From: Cercophora sp. LCS_1 | Lineage: Eukaryota; Ascomycota; Sordariomycetes; Sordariales; Lasiosphaeriaceae | Length of the DNA: 64,000 bases | Direction of reading: 5' to 3' | Assembly: GCA_036250225.1 (NCBI GenBank) | Contig: JAPZLL010000064.1 | Location: forward strand, 84,452-148,451 | In this document: one piece after another, positions 10,456-23,575 of the stretch | Layout of the letters: every line of letters begins with the position of its first letter | Numbering within the stretch: position 1 is the stretch's first letter | Notes under the pieces: generated by a model | The model's database searches: none | The model's input: the letters and a program-made list of their open reading frames with translations, nothing else | Told to the model about the DNA's origin: nothing | Program-made: the position numbers and the translations under genes

Positions 10456-12945
10456 CTACTGAGGTGATGCTCTCACAGGATCCGCATGCTTGACGGGCGG
10501 CGTCAAGATTTGCTCGCGGGGCGTCGGAGAAAGTGCGGCAGCAGGTGGGAATACGGATGCTGAAGGATGGACCCCGGTGATGGGGGTGGCAACAGCGGTG
10601 ACGTTCCCGTTTGCCTGTCGCTGGAGCACAGGTGGCGAATGCTTGATCGGAGAGAAACCGCCCTGGGGAGGGAGAAGAGGGGAGCTGCTGTGGATGCCCT
10701 CCGGCTGAGAGCGGGATGGAGCGGGAGTCAGATGTGGCAAACTCCCTGGCGCGACAGAGCCTAGCTCTCTCGACTCCATCGACACGGCCGGTGACACCTT
10801 TGTTATGGGGGGCGAGGGCAGCCGTGGTGGCTGCTTCGAGGGGGAAGTGCCATTTCCGTTTCCGGCGCTCAGAGGTATCGCGTCACCGAGCTGGTGCCCG
10901 GAGGGTCTCGACTTGTCAAACGATATCTGTGGGAATGACCTCGATCCGTCGAAAGATACTGGTGGAGAGAGATTTGGATGGGGCGAGGAAAAGGGATTGA
11001 TTTCCGGTTTGTTGAAGGACAACTTGGTGGCTTTTTGTGTGGCTCGGTCAGCCGCGGGTTCTTGTTCTGTTACCCCGACAGTCTGGTTCGTGGGCGCGCT
11101 GACTTGTGGCGAGCTTGCAACCGCCTCTGGCTGTGCCATACGCTGCGCAGACGGGCTCTCGCTCGAAATCTTCTGGGATGGCGAGGACCCAGCGGAGCCT
11201 GGTCGGTTGACTTTGATTTTGATGATTCGCGGCCGCTGCTCCCTTAGTGTTTCCTCACGCTTGCGGCATGGGACGCAGACAAAGTGAAAGTCGTCTTTCT
11301 CTGCCTCTGACTCCTTAATGCCGAGGCACTTCGAGTGTTGCCAGACGTTGCACCTCTCACACGCCACACTGTGAGTCCCATCATCCACCTGGCCATAGAA
11401 TCCACAGACACAATCGAAAATCCAGTCGTCCTCTTGCTCATCAAGCTCCTTCAGGGCCTGCCGGTTCTTCTCAATCTCGGCTTGTCGACGGCGTTCCGAG
11501 ATACGCCCAGCCCCGGGACCTGTTGACTTGCTTTCTTCTGATAACTGAGCCAGCTCTTCTTCGTGCTGGATCCGACGAATCTCGCGCTCCTTCAGCCGCT
11601 GCTCCCTTGACATAAGGCGCTTGTCTCTCTCATGTTCCATTTTGAGCCGCTTCGCTTCTTCTTTCCTTCTTGCCGCATCCTCTTCCTGTCTCTTGCGCTC
11701 CTCTTCGCGCGTATGCTCTTCCACTTTCTGCTGCTCGAGCTTTCCAGCAATGCGGCTCGATCTTTTGGCGTGTGCCAATTTCTCCAGGTTGAGTAATTCC
11801 TTCTCACGCTGGAGCTGTTTTCTCTTCCTAGACTCTTCCTGCTTCTCCAGAATTGGCACAAGATGGTCTTGGATTTGCTGTCGGAGGACCTTCTCATTGG
11901 GGTCCTTGGATTTCTGTATCGTGGACAGAAATTGGCGTACTTCTTCGAGATTGACGGCTAGACACTCCCATTTCATTCCTCCAAGCCCATCATCGTTGGA
12001 TTCCGCGGGAATACCGAATTCTGATGCTTCGTCACCAGCATCGTCGGCATCACTAGCCTGCCCAGTTGAAGTACGGCGTCTCTTGCTAGCACGCTGCGCA
12101 GCTTTGGCCTTTTGGGTGTTCTTCTTGGGTTTCGGCTGCGGTGGTGGAGCTTCGGTAAGGCGGTAGATACGGTTGTCGTCAAGCACGAAGTATGTGCGGT
12201 CATCATGATCCCAGCCATACGGCTCTATTCTCTGTTGCTCGGATTAGCTCAAGTTCGAATTATCCTCTTGTCAAAACACGTGGTGGTACAAACCCAACTC
12301 GTTTGATCGGTGTCCTTTTGCTCCTCCGTCTTCTCCCTTAATCGCTCTGGGCTCATCATGATAATCTGCGTCATGTGGTGGAGTACACGAATCTAAACTA
12401 TAGTTAGCGCATTCCATCGTCGACCCGTCTACCGGCGGTTCAGGTACCTTTGTGAGGACATCAAAGTCGGCGAATCTTGTGGGGGTCTCCCCGTTGCCAA
12501 AGGGGTTCTTCTCGGGGGCCTTGGCAAGAAATTGTCTTCTCGTATACTCGTCGAATAAGTCATGTCTGTGAAGTGTGAGCGAGGGCAGTCGATATGGCTC
12601 GTGGCACATACGTGAGACCGCGGTGGGACGATATAAACTTCAAGAAGCCAAGTCCAATGCTCTGGAGAGCCATTGAGCCTGGCGTGAGACATTCGGCTTC
12701 CAAGTCCTAAGTGGTGTTGTTAGCGACGATTTCCATTTGCAATCCGCCCCATGGTGCCCGGAGGGTTGTACCTCAATGTCAATATCATCATCCATCTTTA
12801 GGGCCTTGCCAAACAGCATAATGAACTGAAATAGGTTGGCAAACTGCCACATGTTTCTGATGCGATGGAGCAGAGAGGCAGGCTTCGGGGGTTCGGCCTC
12901 GGCGGACTCAACCTCGCGCAAAGCGCGCTTGCGAGCTGCTGGCAT
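10456..12945 (-). CDS. DDT-WHIM-PHD chromatin remodelling factor (RSF1/CECR2-like)
   Basis: Five exons, 12945-12772, 12706-12612, 12565-12448, 12392-12294 and 12231-10456, encode about 753 residues. Exon 1 begins a DDT-like domain (LLHRIRNMWQFANLFQFIML) that continues through DIDIEDLEAECL and LGFLKF. Splicing exons 4 and 5 rebuilds a WHIM motif, SWRIEPYGWDHDDRTYFVLDD, that no unspliced frame shows whole. A second WHIM-like piece (KWECLAVNLEEVRQFL) follows near residue 250, then a long charged coiled coil (about 293-432). A C4HC3 PHD finger spans about 436-484 (CVCG, CERC, WQHSKC, CVPC). The tail is disordered and Pro/Ser-rich. The order DDT-WHIM-PHD is that of ISWI partner subunits such as RSF1, so a nucleosome-spacing role in the nucleus is inferred. 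The PHD finger may read histone H3 tails. Confidence 0.88.
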
Positions 12946-14899
12946 CGTGGGTTGGTCCCTTTGTGCAAGTGTATCTCGGGTTGACTGTGTGACGGACTGC
13001 GATGCGAGATGGGTAATTTGGTGCGACGCCGACGCAGTTCAAGCGCTTCTGGGAATGGCGAGAACAAACGAACAAGGCATAGCAATCGGAAGGAACTGGT
13101 GCATGAAGAAGCCCAATAAACGATCGGACAAGCTAAAGCCGCGAAACCCTTGGTTTGGGGTGGTTGATTGTCGCAAAGAGCCTTTGACGTGATCTTGGAA
13201 AGTTTGCGCGCTTGGTGAAGGTCGTTCGTGGCGCGGTTGGACGCGACGGCTTGAAAGCTTGCAGGGGACGGGAAGCTTTGCCGCCCCCACCCAAGGAGAG
13301 GCCAGGCTTGTCGAAAAACCCCGATACAACGATAGTGACGAAAGTGCACCATGGCTCTGGTAAAAATGGCACATCACAGAGAAGCCCGCGAAGCCCTCAT
13401 TTCCCATTGCAGACACCACACGACAGAAGCATTATTTTCTGTTACGTCTATGTAGCTTCCGGATCAGTCAAGATGGTTGCGAACTTCGGGTCAGGTCAAA
13501 TTGGACAGAGCAAGCTGTGTGCCTTTGCCAGTGTAAGCCCGCCCCCGATGTATTCAGCTTCTAGGGCTGCCATAAAAATACTAGACCCATTCTATTCTTC
13601 TCAGATCTCGAGAACTCGCGTGGCATTCGCTGGAAATTCCATTACAGGATGGAAGCGCCGAAAAGTGACAGACAACGCGGTCTCAACCAACAGCCTTGAC
13701 TTGCCGCCTGCAACCTGACTCTCGGGTGCTGCATGGGGAATCACCACGGGACGCGGCATGGAGACGATGGAAAGCCGACGTAGATAAGAACGGGGTGTTC
13801 ACCATTATGCAGAGGGAGGAAGGGGGTTGACCATGGCGAAACCAGCCAGTTCTCCGTCAGTCACTTCCTATTTGAAGGCCTCCCACAACATCACAGATGC
13901 CATCAGGAGTGGTTCGAAGGGATTGAAAATTTTAGTCTAGGCGTAATCTGGTAGGAATACCGTGGTAGGATTATGTACTTCGAGCGCCGGTGTAAAGACC
14001 AATTCACGCCGGTCGCTTGAACACCCGAATCCATGCTTGGCAACCGTTCGGGATCGTCAGCGTTTCAGATCAGTGTGAGCGCGGCGACCACTCTAGATGG
14101 TCAAATCCTTGAGCCCAATGCGACATCAGTTGGTCGCTAGCCGCACGGTAGAGTAAGAGCTCGAACCAATGTCAAGTTATGATTGCAAGATTGTATTGCA
14201 CGAAGAGTGTGACGGGAACACGAAGTCCTGCAAGTTATCCCGCCTTGTAAGTTGGCTATCTGGCAGCTCCAAGTGGGCACGATCAGCTGAAGCCCCTGAA
14301 TGGGTTAGGTCAGGCGCACTAGGGGAACCGTTTGCTGCAGGTTCGACTGCCAAATTTATTTAGCGTGCAACGACACGCGCGTCGCCCAATGAGAACTCCT
14401 CCGGTCGCTTTTCGCACTGTAAACCGTAAGCACCAGGCATGATCTAGCCAAAACCCCTGAGCTGAGACACCAACGATTGCCCCCATCAGGAAGCCCCCAC
14501 AGTGTATCAATCACTGTGGAATGTCACTCCTGACTGTGTTGGCGGGGGCTGAGTTGGTTGTCAACATCCATCGGGATTCCTCGACTTGAATGCCGTTTCT
14601 CACGATACGAACGAATTGACGAGCCCAACGAGATTCCTACGACGCGAGACTTTTGTGCGCCACCATATACATCATCACACCGTCCTGGAGCCCCGAACCG
14701 CGAACCGCGCGACCTGTCACTCTCCGCGACGTGTGCTGTAGCGACAGTCAGACGACCGACTCGTCGAACCTACGAAGGAAACAACTGAAAAACCGACTGT
14801 TTCGTATAATGCTGCTCTCCTGGCGCTGCAAGCAAACCGAGCGAATGCGCTAGCGCATTGCGCCCTTGCACGATAGTGTTTTGATTTCGAGTCGCCAAT
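12946..14899. promoter_or_regulatory. Divergent promoter region between the PHD-finger gene and cch1
   Basis: Nearly 2 kb lie between two outward-reading genes, so both promoters and leaders must be here. Frames in it show no recognisable domains. The part just upstream of the cch1 ATG carries short frames that would be upstream ORFs if transcribed. No tRNA, repeat or mobile element is visible. Confidence 0.5.
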
Positions 14900-17800
14900 A
14901 TGAGCGAACAGATGCCTCCAGATCCTCGACGATCCTCGAACCCGTCGATGCGGCCGTCGCAGTCGATTCCCTTACGAGAGCTTCATCGGTCATCTGGCGG
15001 GCATAATGGGACTCAAGCAGAAAGCATCGGAGGGAGGAACGAGGTTGGTGGCCTGTCACAACAGCATGCCGACGGCTCCCGGGCTCGCACGCCGTCCCCG
15101 GCGCCGGTTCCCATGTCTGCCAACCTCCCTGGGCTCTCGACATACTGGGAACATCCATATCCTATGGTCGACGACATAAGCGGAAACAACTCTCCTATAG
15201 ACCACATGGCGCTGCAGTTCGCGCTTCCGCCAGACATACGACCGTCAGCTGAACCTGGCGAGCACTTCATGCCTTCTGCCCATAACCCTTATCAAACGCC
15301 ACACCCATATTATGAAGAGCGCGCAGACACGGACTCGGTCGAATCAGACCGGGCCCCCCTACAGTCCTCTGCGAGGCCCATGGGCGGCCTGGAACTACCA
15401 GATCGAGAGGCAGCGCCTCGTGACAGTTTCCAGACAGTCTCCGATCTGGGCGCCAGCCCGGGCCGGCCAAGGGACACCAGGATGCTTGGTTTTGACCTAG
15501 AGCCCGGCTTTGGTTCCAGCCGCCCGCGCAGCTATGGTGATACTCTGGCCCCAGGGGGCAAGCGCAGATCTCGGTCCCCGTCAACAAGCGGGGCGCTCTC
15601 AAGAGCCGGCTCCATTATGAGGGCCATGTCGCAGCGTGTGGTCATGATCAGTGGCGAGGGTGATTTGGTTGAACAGCAGGCTCGCCGGGAACGTTCGCGT
15701 TCACCAAGCGTGGATGGCCGTCGACCCGGCCACGTCTCGGCCCCCATGTTAACCGACACTTCCTATCCGTCGCAGTTACCACGGATGCCGTCAGAAAAGC
15801 GGCCAGATCGGGACACTGTGTATCAGGAGGAACCGCCAGCCTTCATCTCTCGCCCCCGAGGCCCCTTGCCGAATCCCCTGAAAGGGAAATCTCTAGGCAT
15901 ATTTTCACCAGACAATCCTCTTCGCAAGTGGCTATGTGACGTTCTTGTTAGCCCTTGGGTCGAACCTCTCATCTTGATTTTGATTGTCTTGCAGGCCGTT
16001 CTTCTGGCTGTCGAAGCTGCGCCTGATGTATTTGACAACCCACGACCGACGCGGTGGAATAACACTGCTGTCGAGTGGGCTATTCTAGGCCTCTTCATCG
16101 TATTTACGATTGAACTGATAGCCAGAATCATCGTGTCCGGTCTCGTTATCAATGCAGACGAGTACGCTCCAGCCAATAGCAAGCGTCGAGTCAGAGAAAG
16201 AATCGCCGAACAGTACCGCGTCATATTCCAACCACAACGACACAGGTCAGTTCGACAACCGAAGCCGGACCAGTTCGCCCCAACGTTTGCGCGGTCCTTC
16301 ACCATGATGCAGGGCCCAAGTGCCCAAGGGACATTGGAGGAACAACTTCGTCTTCACTTGGCTCGCAGAGCATTCCTCCGCCATGGTTTCAATCGGCTGG
16401 ACTTTGTTGCCATTGTTTCGTTTTGGATCGCATTTGTCCTCAGCATCAGTCAGCTGGAGAGCACGCACCACATCTACGTGTTCCGGATGTTGAGCTGTCT
16501 CCGTATTGTCCGTCTTCTTGCTCTGACCAAAGGCAACCTTATCATCCTCCGAAGTCTCAAGAAAGCCGCTCCGCTCTTAGTCAGGGTCTCCTTCTTGATG
16601 GGCTTCTTCTGGCTGTTGTTCGCCATCATCGGAGTTCAGAGCTTCAAATCCAGCCTGAGCCGCCAATGCACCTGGATCGACCCTGAGGATCCCACAAACC
16701 TCGATGCTACATTCTCACCAAGCGAGTCTTTCTGTGGCGGCCATGCCAATCCTGTGACAGGCGATCCCGAACCGTGGGTTTACTTGAATGACAGTCTGGC
16801 AAGCTTAGCCCCCGGTGCTAGAAATGCCAAAGGCTTCATTTGCCCCAGAGGATCTATCTGTCTCCAGCAAGAAAACCCGCACCATGGAACTGTCAATTTC
16901 GACGATATCGGACACTCTCTAGAGTTGGTCTTTGTCATCATGAGCGCCAACACGTTTTCCGATCTCATGTACTTCACCATCAGCTCTGATTTTCTGCCGG
17001 CAGCCCTCTTCTTCGGGGCCGGCATCATCATTATGATGCTCTGGATGACCAACTTACTCATCGCTGTCATCACGGCGTCCTTCCAGGTTATCAGGGAGGA
17101 ATCGAAGGCCTCCGCATTTGCCGCCGAGGGACCAGCCTTTATGCCCTCCCACAAGGACGAGAGTGTGTGGCGCCCGTCAAGGCTACAGAGCATACACAAA
17201 AAGACCAACTGGTTTTGGATCATTGTGATCTCTTTCGATCTTCTCGTCATGGCCTTTCGAAGTTCCACGATGCCGGCGAACCGGGAAACTATTATCAACA
17301 CGTCGGAGCTTATTGTCACAATCCTTCTAGATGTCGAAATTGCCATACGGTTTGCCGTTGATCCGCGAGGATTCCACCGCAAAATGCGCAATCTGTTTGA
17401 CCTCTTTTTGGCCGTCGCCACCACCATAATTCTCATACCGCCTATTCGAAACTCTGGTCAGGTGTACAACTGGCTGACAATCTTCCAAATTCTCCGGGTG
17501 TACCGAGTCGTTTTGGCCATTCCCATGACTAGGAAACTCATCCAACTTGTCCTTGGCAACGTAACCGGTATCGGAAACCTAATGCTGTTCGTCTTCTTGA
17601 TCACCTTCTTGATGGCTATTTTCGCCTCGCAGCTTTTCCGTGGCCAAATACCCGCCCAGGACGACGATGGTGAAGACATCCGAATACCATTCAACACTAT
17701 ATACAACTCATTCTTGGGCATGTACCAGATCCTCTCGAGTGAGGATTGGACATCCATTCTCTACAACGTCACTTCGTTCACGGTCGAAATGAACACTGCC

Positions 17801-20800
17801 TGGATTGGCGCCGTATTCCTGATCGGGTGGTTCATTCTCTCATACTTTATTTTGATCAACATGTTTATTGCTGTCATCCAAGAGAACTTTGATGTCGGCG
17901 AAGACATGAAGCGGCTCGAGCAAGTCAAGGCCTTTCTTCAACGCAAAGAACTTGGGGGCTCTGGCAACTTGGCCCTCTCCAAAGTGTTTGCCTTTGGTAA
18001 ATCCAAGGGACGCCAGGATCCCCTCGATTACGGGCCTGCTATGGCCGAGATGCTACTGAAGGAGGCAGTCGTGCACGAATTCCTGAATGATTCCATGGAT
18101 CCCCTTCAGGAGTCACCCACCGGTCTTCAGTCGGCCCCTACGATGGGTCCTCATACCGAAGTTCAACTGGGAATACTATCGGGCATATGGGGGAAGATTG
18201 TCGCCAAATTCACCAGCCGAGACCCCAACCCTTTCTATTCGAACGTGCGGTTCGAGGGGCCGAGCGACAACCTGGATCCTCGACAAATGGCCCGTCAGGC
18301 TGTCCATGCAACGGCATCTCGCCGAAAAGCCCAACGAGAATATCTCATTCGCCACCCAACATACAACAATTCCCTGTTCATCTTCAAACCTCGCAACCCC
18401 ATCAGGCGTCTCTGTCAGCAAATTGTTGGCCCCGCTCGAGGCTCAGAACGATTTGACGGCGTGCAGCCAAACAAATATGCGTGGTACACCTTCTCAGCCC
18501 TAATATACGCTGCCATCGTCGCTATGGTGATTCTTGCATGCGTTACCACCCCCTTGTACCAGAAGGAGTATTTCCAGACGCACACGTTCAGCGTCTTTAA
18601 CTGGTTTGTCTGGACCGACACCGCTTTCGCCATCGTGTTCACGCTCGAGGCCGTCATCAAGATTGTAGCCGATGGCTTTTTTTGGACGCCAAACGCATAC
18701 TTCAGGAGCACCTGGGGCGTCATCGACGCCATCGTCCTGATCACACTTTGGATCAACGTCGTGACACTATTTACGGAAGATGGCGCGGTATCCCGAGCGG
18801 TAGGTGCCTTCAAGGCACTTAGGGCCCTGCGTCTGCTCAACGTCAGCGACAGCGCAAGAGAGACATTCCATTCTCTCCTCATTGTTGGAGGGTGGAAGAT
18901 TCTGAGCGTGAGTTCTAACTGTGGTTGTTGGAGGGTGGAAGCTGACCATGGCCGCATAGGCTGCTTTTGTCTCGATCTCACTGCTGATCCCATTTGCGCT
19001 GTACGGCGTCAACCTATTCAACGGGAAACTAGTTGCCTGCAATGACGCATCTGGCCATGTCGTCAATCTGATCGACTGCATGGGTGAATACAACAGCACA
19101 CCGTTCAACAACGACTGGGAAGTCCTAGCACCCAGGACGGCGGCGAATCCGTTCTTTAACTTTGATGACTTTGGATCAGCCCTCTTCATCCTTTTCCAGA
19201 TTGTCAGCCAGGAAGCATGGGTGGACGTATCGTTCGCCGTGCAGGCGATTACCGGCAAAGATCTCCAGCCTCAGAACGGCCCGCCATTCAACGGCCAAGG
19301 AAACGCTCTGTTTTTTGTTGTCTTCAACCTTTTGGCTACAGTATTCGTCCTCACCCTCTTCATCTCTGTGTTTATGAGAAACTACACGGAACAAACGGGC
19401 GTTGCATTCTTAACGGCTGAACAACGCTCGTGGCTTGAGTTGCGCAAGCTGCTTCGCCAGATCTCGCCGTCCAAGAGCGCATACGACGAGACCAAGAATA
19501 AGTGGAAGATGTGGTGTCACAAGCGCGCCATCGAGAAACGCGGCAAGTGGTACATGGCGATCACTGGCGTTCTTGTCTTCCATCTGGTCCTGCTCCTTGC
19601 TGAGTTTTACAGTGAGCCCGAGTGGTGGACGCGCACCAGGGACATCGCATTTCTCGTCTTCACCCTGATCTACATTAGCAACATTGTCATCCGCATTGTT
19701 GGTCTTGGGTGGACGCGATTCCGGAAAAGCTCATGGGACTTGTTTTCCCTCGTTGCAGTCAGCGGCGCACTCGCCACAACCGTGCTCTTCTTGACCGATA
19801 CGGATCAGCCGACTTACAACCAACTGCACAAGTTCTTTCTGGTGGCTCTTGTGCTGCTTCTTATTCCCCGCAATGACGCCCTTGACCAACTCTTTAAGAC
19901 AGCGGCGGCTAGTCTGAAGACGATCGGCAGCCTTTTGGCAACGTGGCTGGTCTTCTTCCTGGTGTTTGCCATCGCCCTCACGCAAACATTTAGCCTTACC
20001 CGGTTTGGTGGGGAAGAGGATGCTAACATCAACTTCCGGACGGTGCCAAACGCCCTGATTCTCCTCTTTAGGTTCAGTTGCGGAGAGGGGTGGAACGCCG
20101 TCATGGAAGACTTTGCCAAAATCAAGCCGCCTTTTTGCGTCGAGTCTGACAATTTCCGCGACAGCGATTGCGGCAGCACCGCTTGGGCTAGGGTCTTGTT
20201 CGTCGCGTGGAACATTATCAGCATGTATCTCTTTGTCAGCTTGTTCGTGTCGCTCATATACGAGAGCTTCTCGTACGTGTACCAGCGGACAAGCGGCCTG
20301 GCAGTGGTGGACCGTGACGAAATTCGGCGATTCAAGGAGGCATGGCGTAGTGTGGACCCGGCAGGCACAGGCTTCATCACCAAAGAGGCGTTCCCTCGCC
20401 TTCTTGGCGAGTTGTCCGGTGTTTTTGAGATGCGCATCTACGAGGCCCAGGACTCGGTCAACTCGATCCTCGAAGACGTCCGCGGCGGGGACGCAGCCAG
20501 CATCAGACACGCATCGATTGTTAGCAGCAGTCAGTACCAAACGGGCATCGATCTCAAAAAGCTCAACGCGCGGCTGGCTAAGATCGATGTTGCCAAGGTG
20601 CGCGAACGGCGGCGGCGATTCAACATTTTTTTCGAGGAGGTTATGGTCTCAGCAGACCCAGAGAGAGGTATCTCTTTTACTACGGTTTTGATGATCTTGG
20701 CGCACTACAATATCATCAGCGACAGCAAGAGTCTCAGGCTGGAGGAGTTCCTGCGTCGCCGAGCACGCCTCCAGCGCGTCGAGGAAGAGGTGAGGCGCCG

Positions 20801-21350
20801 GATTGTCCTCGGGTTCTTCGACATGCTCTACTATTCCCGGCAGTTCAAGCGTCGCATGGAACTCAAACAATCAGCTCGTATGACGGCCATCCCACAGCTT
20901 GACGTGCCAGAAATCTTGGTGGACAATGAGGAAGAGAGGGCGGATCGGAAGGCAGGCAGGGGCGGGGACGAGCCCAAGTCGCCTGGCGGCATGGGTGACT
21001 ACCTGACGGCCGACGATGCCCACGCAACACACCATCGCAGCTGGTCTGGCGTGAGCGCTGATCTCTCAACCCTGGATACGTCATATGGCCACCCCCTGGC
21101 GAGCCCGCGCGCCAGCGGCCTCATGTCACCTGGCCACCGCAACCAGGCGAGCGGCTTCAGCTTTGAGCTTCACGATCCGGTGGATGGGCCGGGTGACGCC
21201 AATGATGGACCAAGGGACGACCGCCGGGGCAGTTCGGTCAGCCCTGCACAAGTTAGGGAAATGTTAGACGACTCGGTGTGGATGGCGAGTATCCGGAGGA
21301 GTGCTACGATGAAGCGAAACAACTGGGGGAGTGGCCAAGGTGGCTTCTGA
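14900..21350 (+). CDS. cch1: Voltage-gated high-affinity calcium channel alpha subunit Cch1
   Basis: Two exons, 14900-18907 and 18960-21350, join exactly between codons across a 52-base intron (GTGAGT...CATAG), giving about 2132 residues. After a disordered Ser/Pro-rich N-terminus (about 340 residues) come four six-helix channel repeats. Arg/Lys-rich S4 helices are clear, for example SCLRIVRLLALTKGN in repeat I and FKALRALRLLNVS in repeat III. Pore-loop filter positions read N684 (SANTFSD), E948 (SSEDW), E1421 (SQEAW) and E1712 (GEGW). An EF-hand-like loop (DPAGTGFITKEAF) follows repeat IV, then a disordered tail. Cch1 with its partner Mid1 forms the plasma-membrane calcium uptake system for mating, stress and tip growth. 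The unspliced first frame ends prematurely about 45 codons into the intron and next exon. The 2132-residue length fits fungal Cch1. Confidence 0.96.
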
Positions 21351-23290
21351 GGGACAGTGGTGGAGGCATTTTTGTGCATCGGCTGGGTATATCCAGCAAA
21401 GGGAGCTGGCGTTTCTGGGTTTGGCGTTCGAGGAGTAGTTGCTATGACGGCTGGATTGGGCTACGAGTTGATGATACAGTTGGGGGCAGGCAGAAAGTGC
21501 ATTATCCTAATACCGGCAACTAGACAGGCGCGTTCCAACCTTCGACTTTGTTTTTAGGCCCCCTTTCTGTTGTGTTCGCCCTGTGCATAGCGAGGGATAG
21601 AAGTGTAAATGTTAGCACAAATTTGGTTCAGAACACGGGTTTGTCAACAAGGGATCTGTTCTTGATGGCCCCAGGGCCTCGGTAAGTCTTGCTAGATTTT
21701 CGTTGGTGTCCCCCCGGTGGACAAGCGTCTGACTGCAGCGACTTCTACCCGGCTTGCTTCCCTTCCCGTCGGCAACTCTGGGCGATCAATCATGCGCGGC
21801 CAAAGGTATCAAGTTGGACATAAGCCCCTCCTTGATCGATTTTCATACCAAGGTCTATAATAGTTGTCGGGGTGGCAACGCCCCGAAGCATTCCACGTTC
21901 TCAAGAGCAGGGCATTCGGTCGCTATTCCCATCGCACCCGAGGAGCGGTCGAATCATGCCGCTCGTCAATAGAGACAACAAATATCTGGGTCAAAGGGAT
22001 TCCAGAATGCTTCCACACGGTTCGAGTCTTGGAAGGCATGAATTTCTTGACTATTTTCGACCCACCACCATCGATTGTGCGTCACAAGACAGTCTTCATT
22101 ATATTGGCGGGGAAAAGGGCAGCGACTTGAAACATCCGGACCCTTGCCGAGCGATGTCTCGGAATGTCTTAACGGCCATGCAGCGCCGTAAGTATTGACT
22201 CCTGTTAGAGTGCCGAGGTCGTGCCAGAGCTGAGGGGGACCCTGCCGGCGATCATACATCATGCATCCCGGCCCCCTCCTTCGTAACTGGAGCATCTAAC
22301 ACCTGACGATACAGGTACGACTCCCAATCCCTCCACCTTCCATTGACGGGAGAGGCCGCTCAAGGCGACCACCTGCATCAATCGCATTGTTGTGTGTTTT
22401 GAGAACAAGATCGGGTTTCCCGATAGCTTTTACAGGGCAGAAACAAAGCTCGTCTTTTTTTTTCTCTTTTCACTCTGGTCACATTTCGTATTTGTGACGA
22501 CGCGGCGTGGGGTGTTTCGAGGCGAAAGGGCTCGGCGATGCGTGTTTCACCACGGCTTCCAAGAGCCTGTTAGACTCCACATACGACACCCAAAACAGCA
22601 ACGTCAGTGCTGCACAGCTCCCTGGGCAGCATCTTCCCCCGCTGTGGGCAACGACTTGACACACAGCAAAGGGGAAACCCTTGGCAGTTCACCTGGACTC
22701 GTCTGTTTCTGGTTCCAGGCTTGGTTTGGTCCCCTGTCGCGACGGTCAGAGAGTTCGTGAAGCGAAGACATGGCATAACATCCAATGCTACTCGGATCCC
22801 TTCCCGTCATGGTATGCTCTGCAGTGTGCACTTATCGCTCCCTTGCCGTCCCCCCCATTCTGGGTCTGGGCTTGCTCCTGTCCGAGCTGCCCCGGCTGTG
22901 CTGCTCCTGCACTCCTTGTTTCCCTCCTGCAGAGGAGCACCCCGTGTCCGCATCCCCTGGCCAAGCCTCCGATACCATTGTTCCTGAACGCACATCTTAT
23001 TACTTAAGGCCAGCTCCCGTCTGCTGACATCCGTGATTGATACTTTTGTCCTCCAGCCCGAGCTCCGCCATCAGTTGTTCCGGCGTGTTGTTGACCACCA
23101 CAAGACGTTGTTGTGTGCATCTCTCTACCCGGGTCAGATCGTCCAATCTTTTTAATTTTCGCCAACCAAACCTTCGCTTCTCCAACATTCGCTTCTTGAG
23201 CAAGACGAGCCTCCATAACCCGCTTGCAAGGCTGAGCCTCTTACATTCACTACCTACAACAAACACGAGCTTCTACCACACCTCGCCACC
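21351..23290. other. Intergenic between cch1 and a small downstream gene
   Basis: About 1.9 kb hold the cch1 3' UTR and the leader of the next gene. Pyrimidine-rich tracts occur near 22455-22475 and just before 23290, the latter typical of fungal 5' leaders. Several frames of 60-145 codons overlap on both strands without any domain signal; I do not call them. Confidence 0.5.
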
Positions 23291-23575
23291 ATGCAGTCCT
23301 CACGCTTCCACTCGATTGCCGCCCGCTTCTCTCCCCACAAGATCAGGACCTCGTTCCGCCGATCTTCGTCTTCGGCCTCGTCCAGAGCCAGCACAGACCG
23401 TGACTCGTTCATCTCAAACGCGAGCTCGCCCGTTAGCACCATCAACAGCATCATCTTCCGGCAGAAGTCGTTGATGAACCTAGAAGATGAGGAGGAGCGC
23501 CGGGAGCTGAACATTCTTGAGCCGAGACCGGCCTTGTACTTCTCAAGCCTGGAGGAGCGGATGGGGTCTTTCTAA
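23291..23575 (+). CDS. Small Ser/Arg-rich protein of unknown function
   Basis: A 94-residue intronless frame starts at an ATG in good fungal context (CCTCGCCACCATGC) after a long pyrimidine-rich leader. The N-terminal half is basic and Ser/Arg-rich (FSPHKIRTSFRRSSSSASSR), with many potential phosphorylation sites. The C-terminal half turns acidic (LMNLEDEEERRELNIL) and ends EPRPALYFSSLEERMGSF. I recognise no domain, signal peptide or membrane segment. The ordered two-part composition, start context and leader support a real gene, probably one shared by related filamentous fungi; that is inference. The overlapping minus-strand frame looks like a shadow. Confidence 0.68.
   Translation: MQSSRFHSIAARFSPHKIRTSFRRSSSSASSRASTDRDSFISNASSPVSTINSIIFRQKSLMNLEDEEERRELNILEPRPALYFSSLEERMGSF

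Noticed and set aside
14330..14360. A GCAGGTTCGACTGCC stretch that looked like a tRNA T-arm
   Set aside because: The flanking bases do not form a five-pair T stem, and no acceptor or anticodon arm could be fitted.
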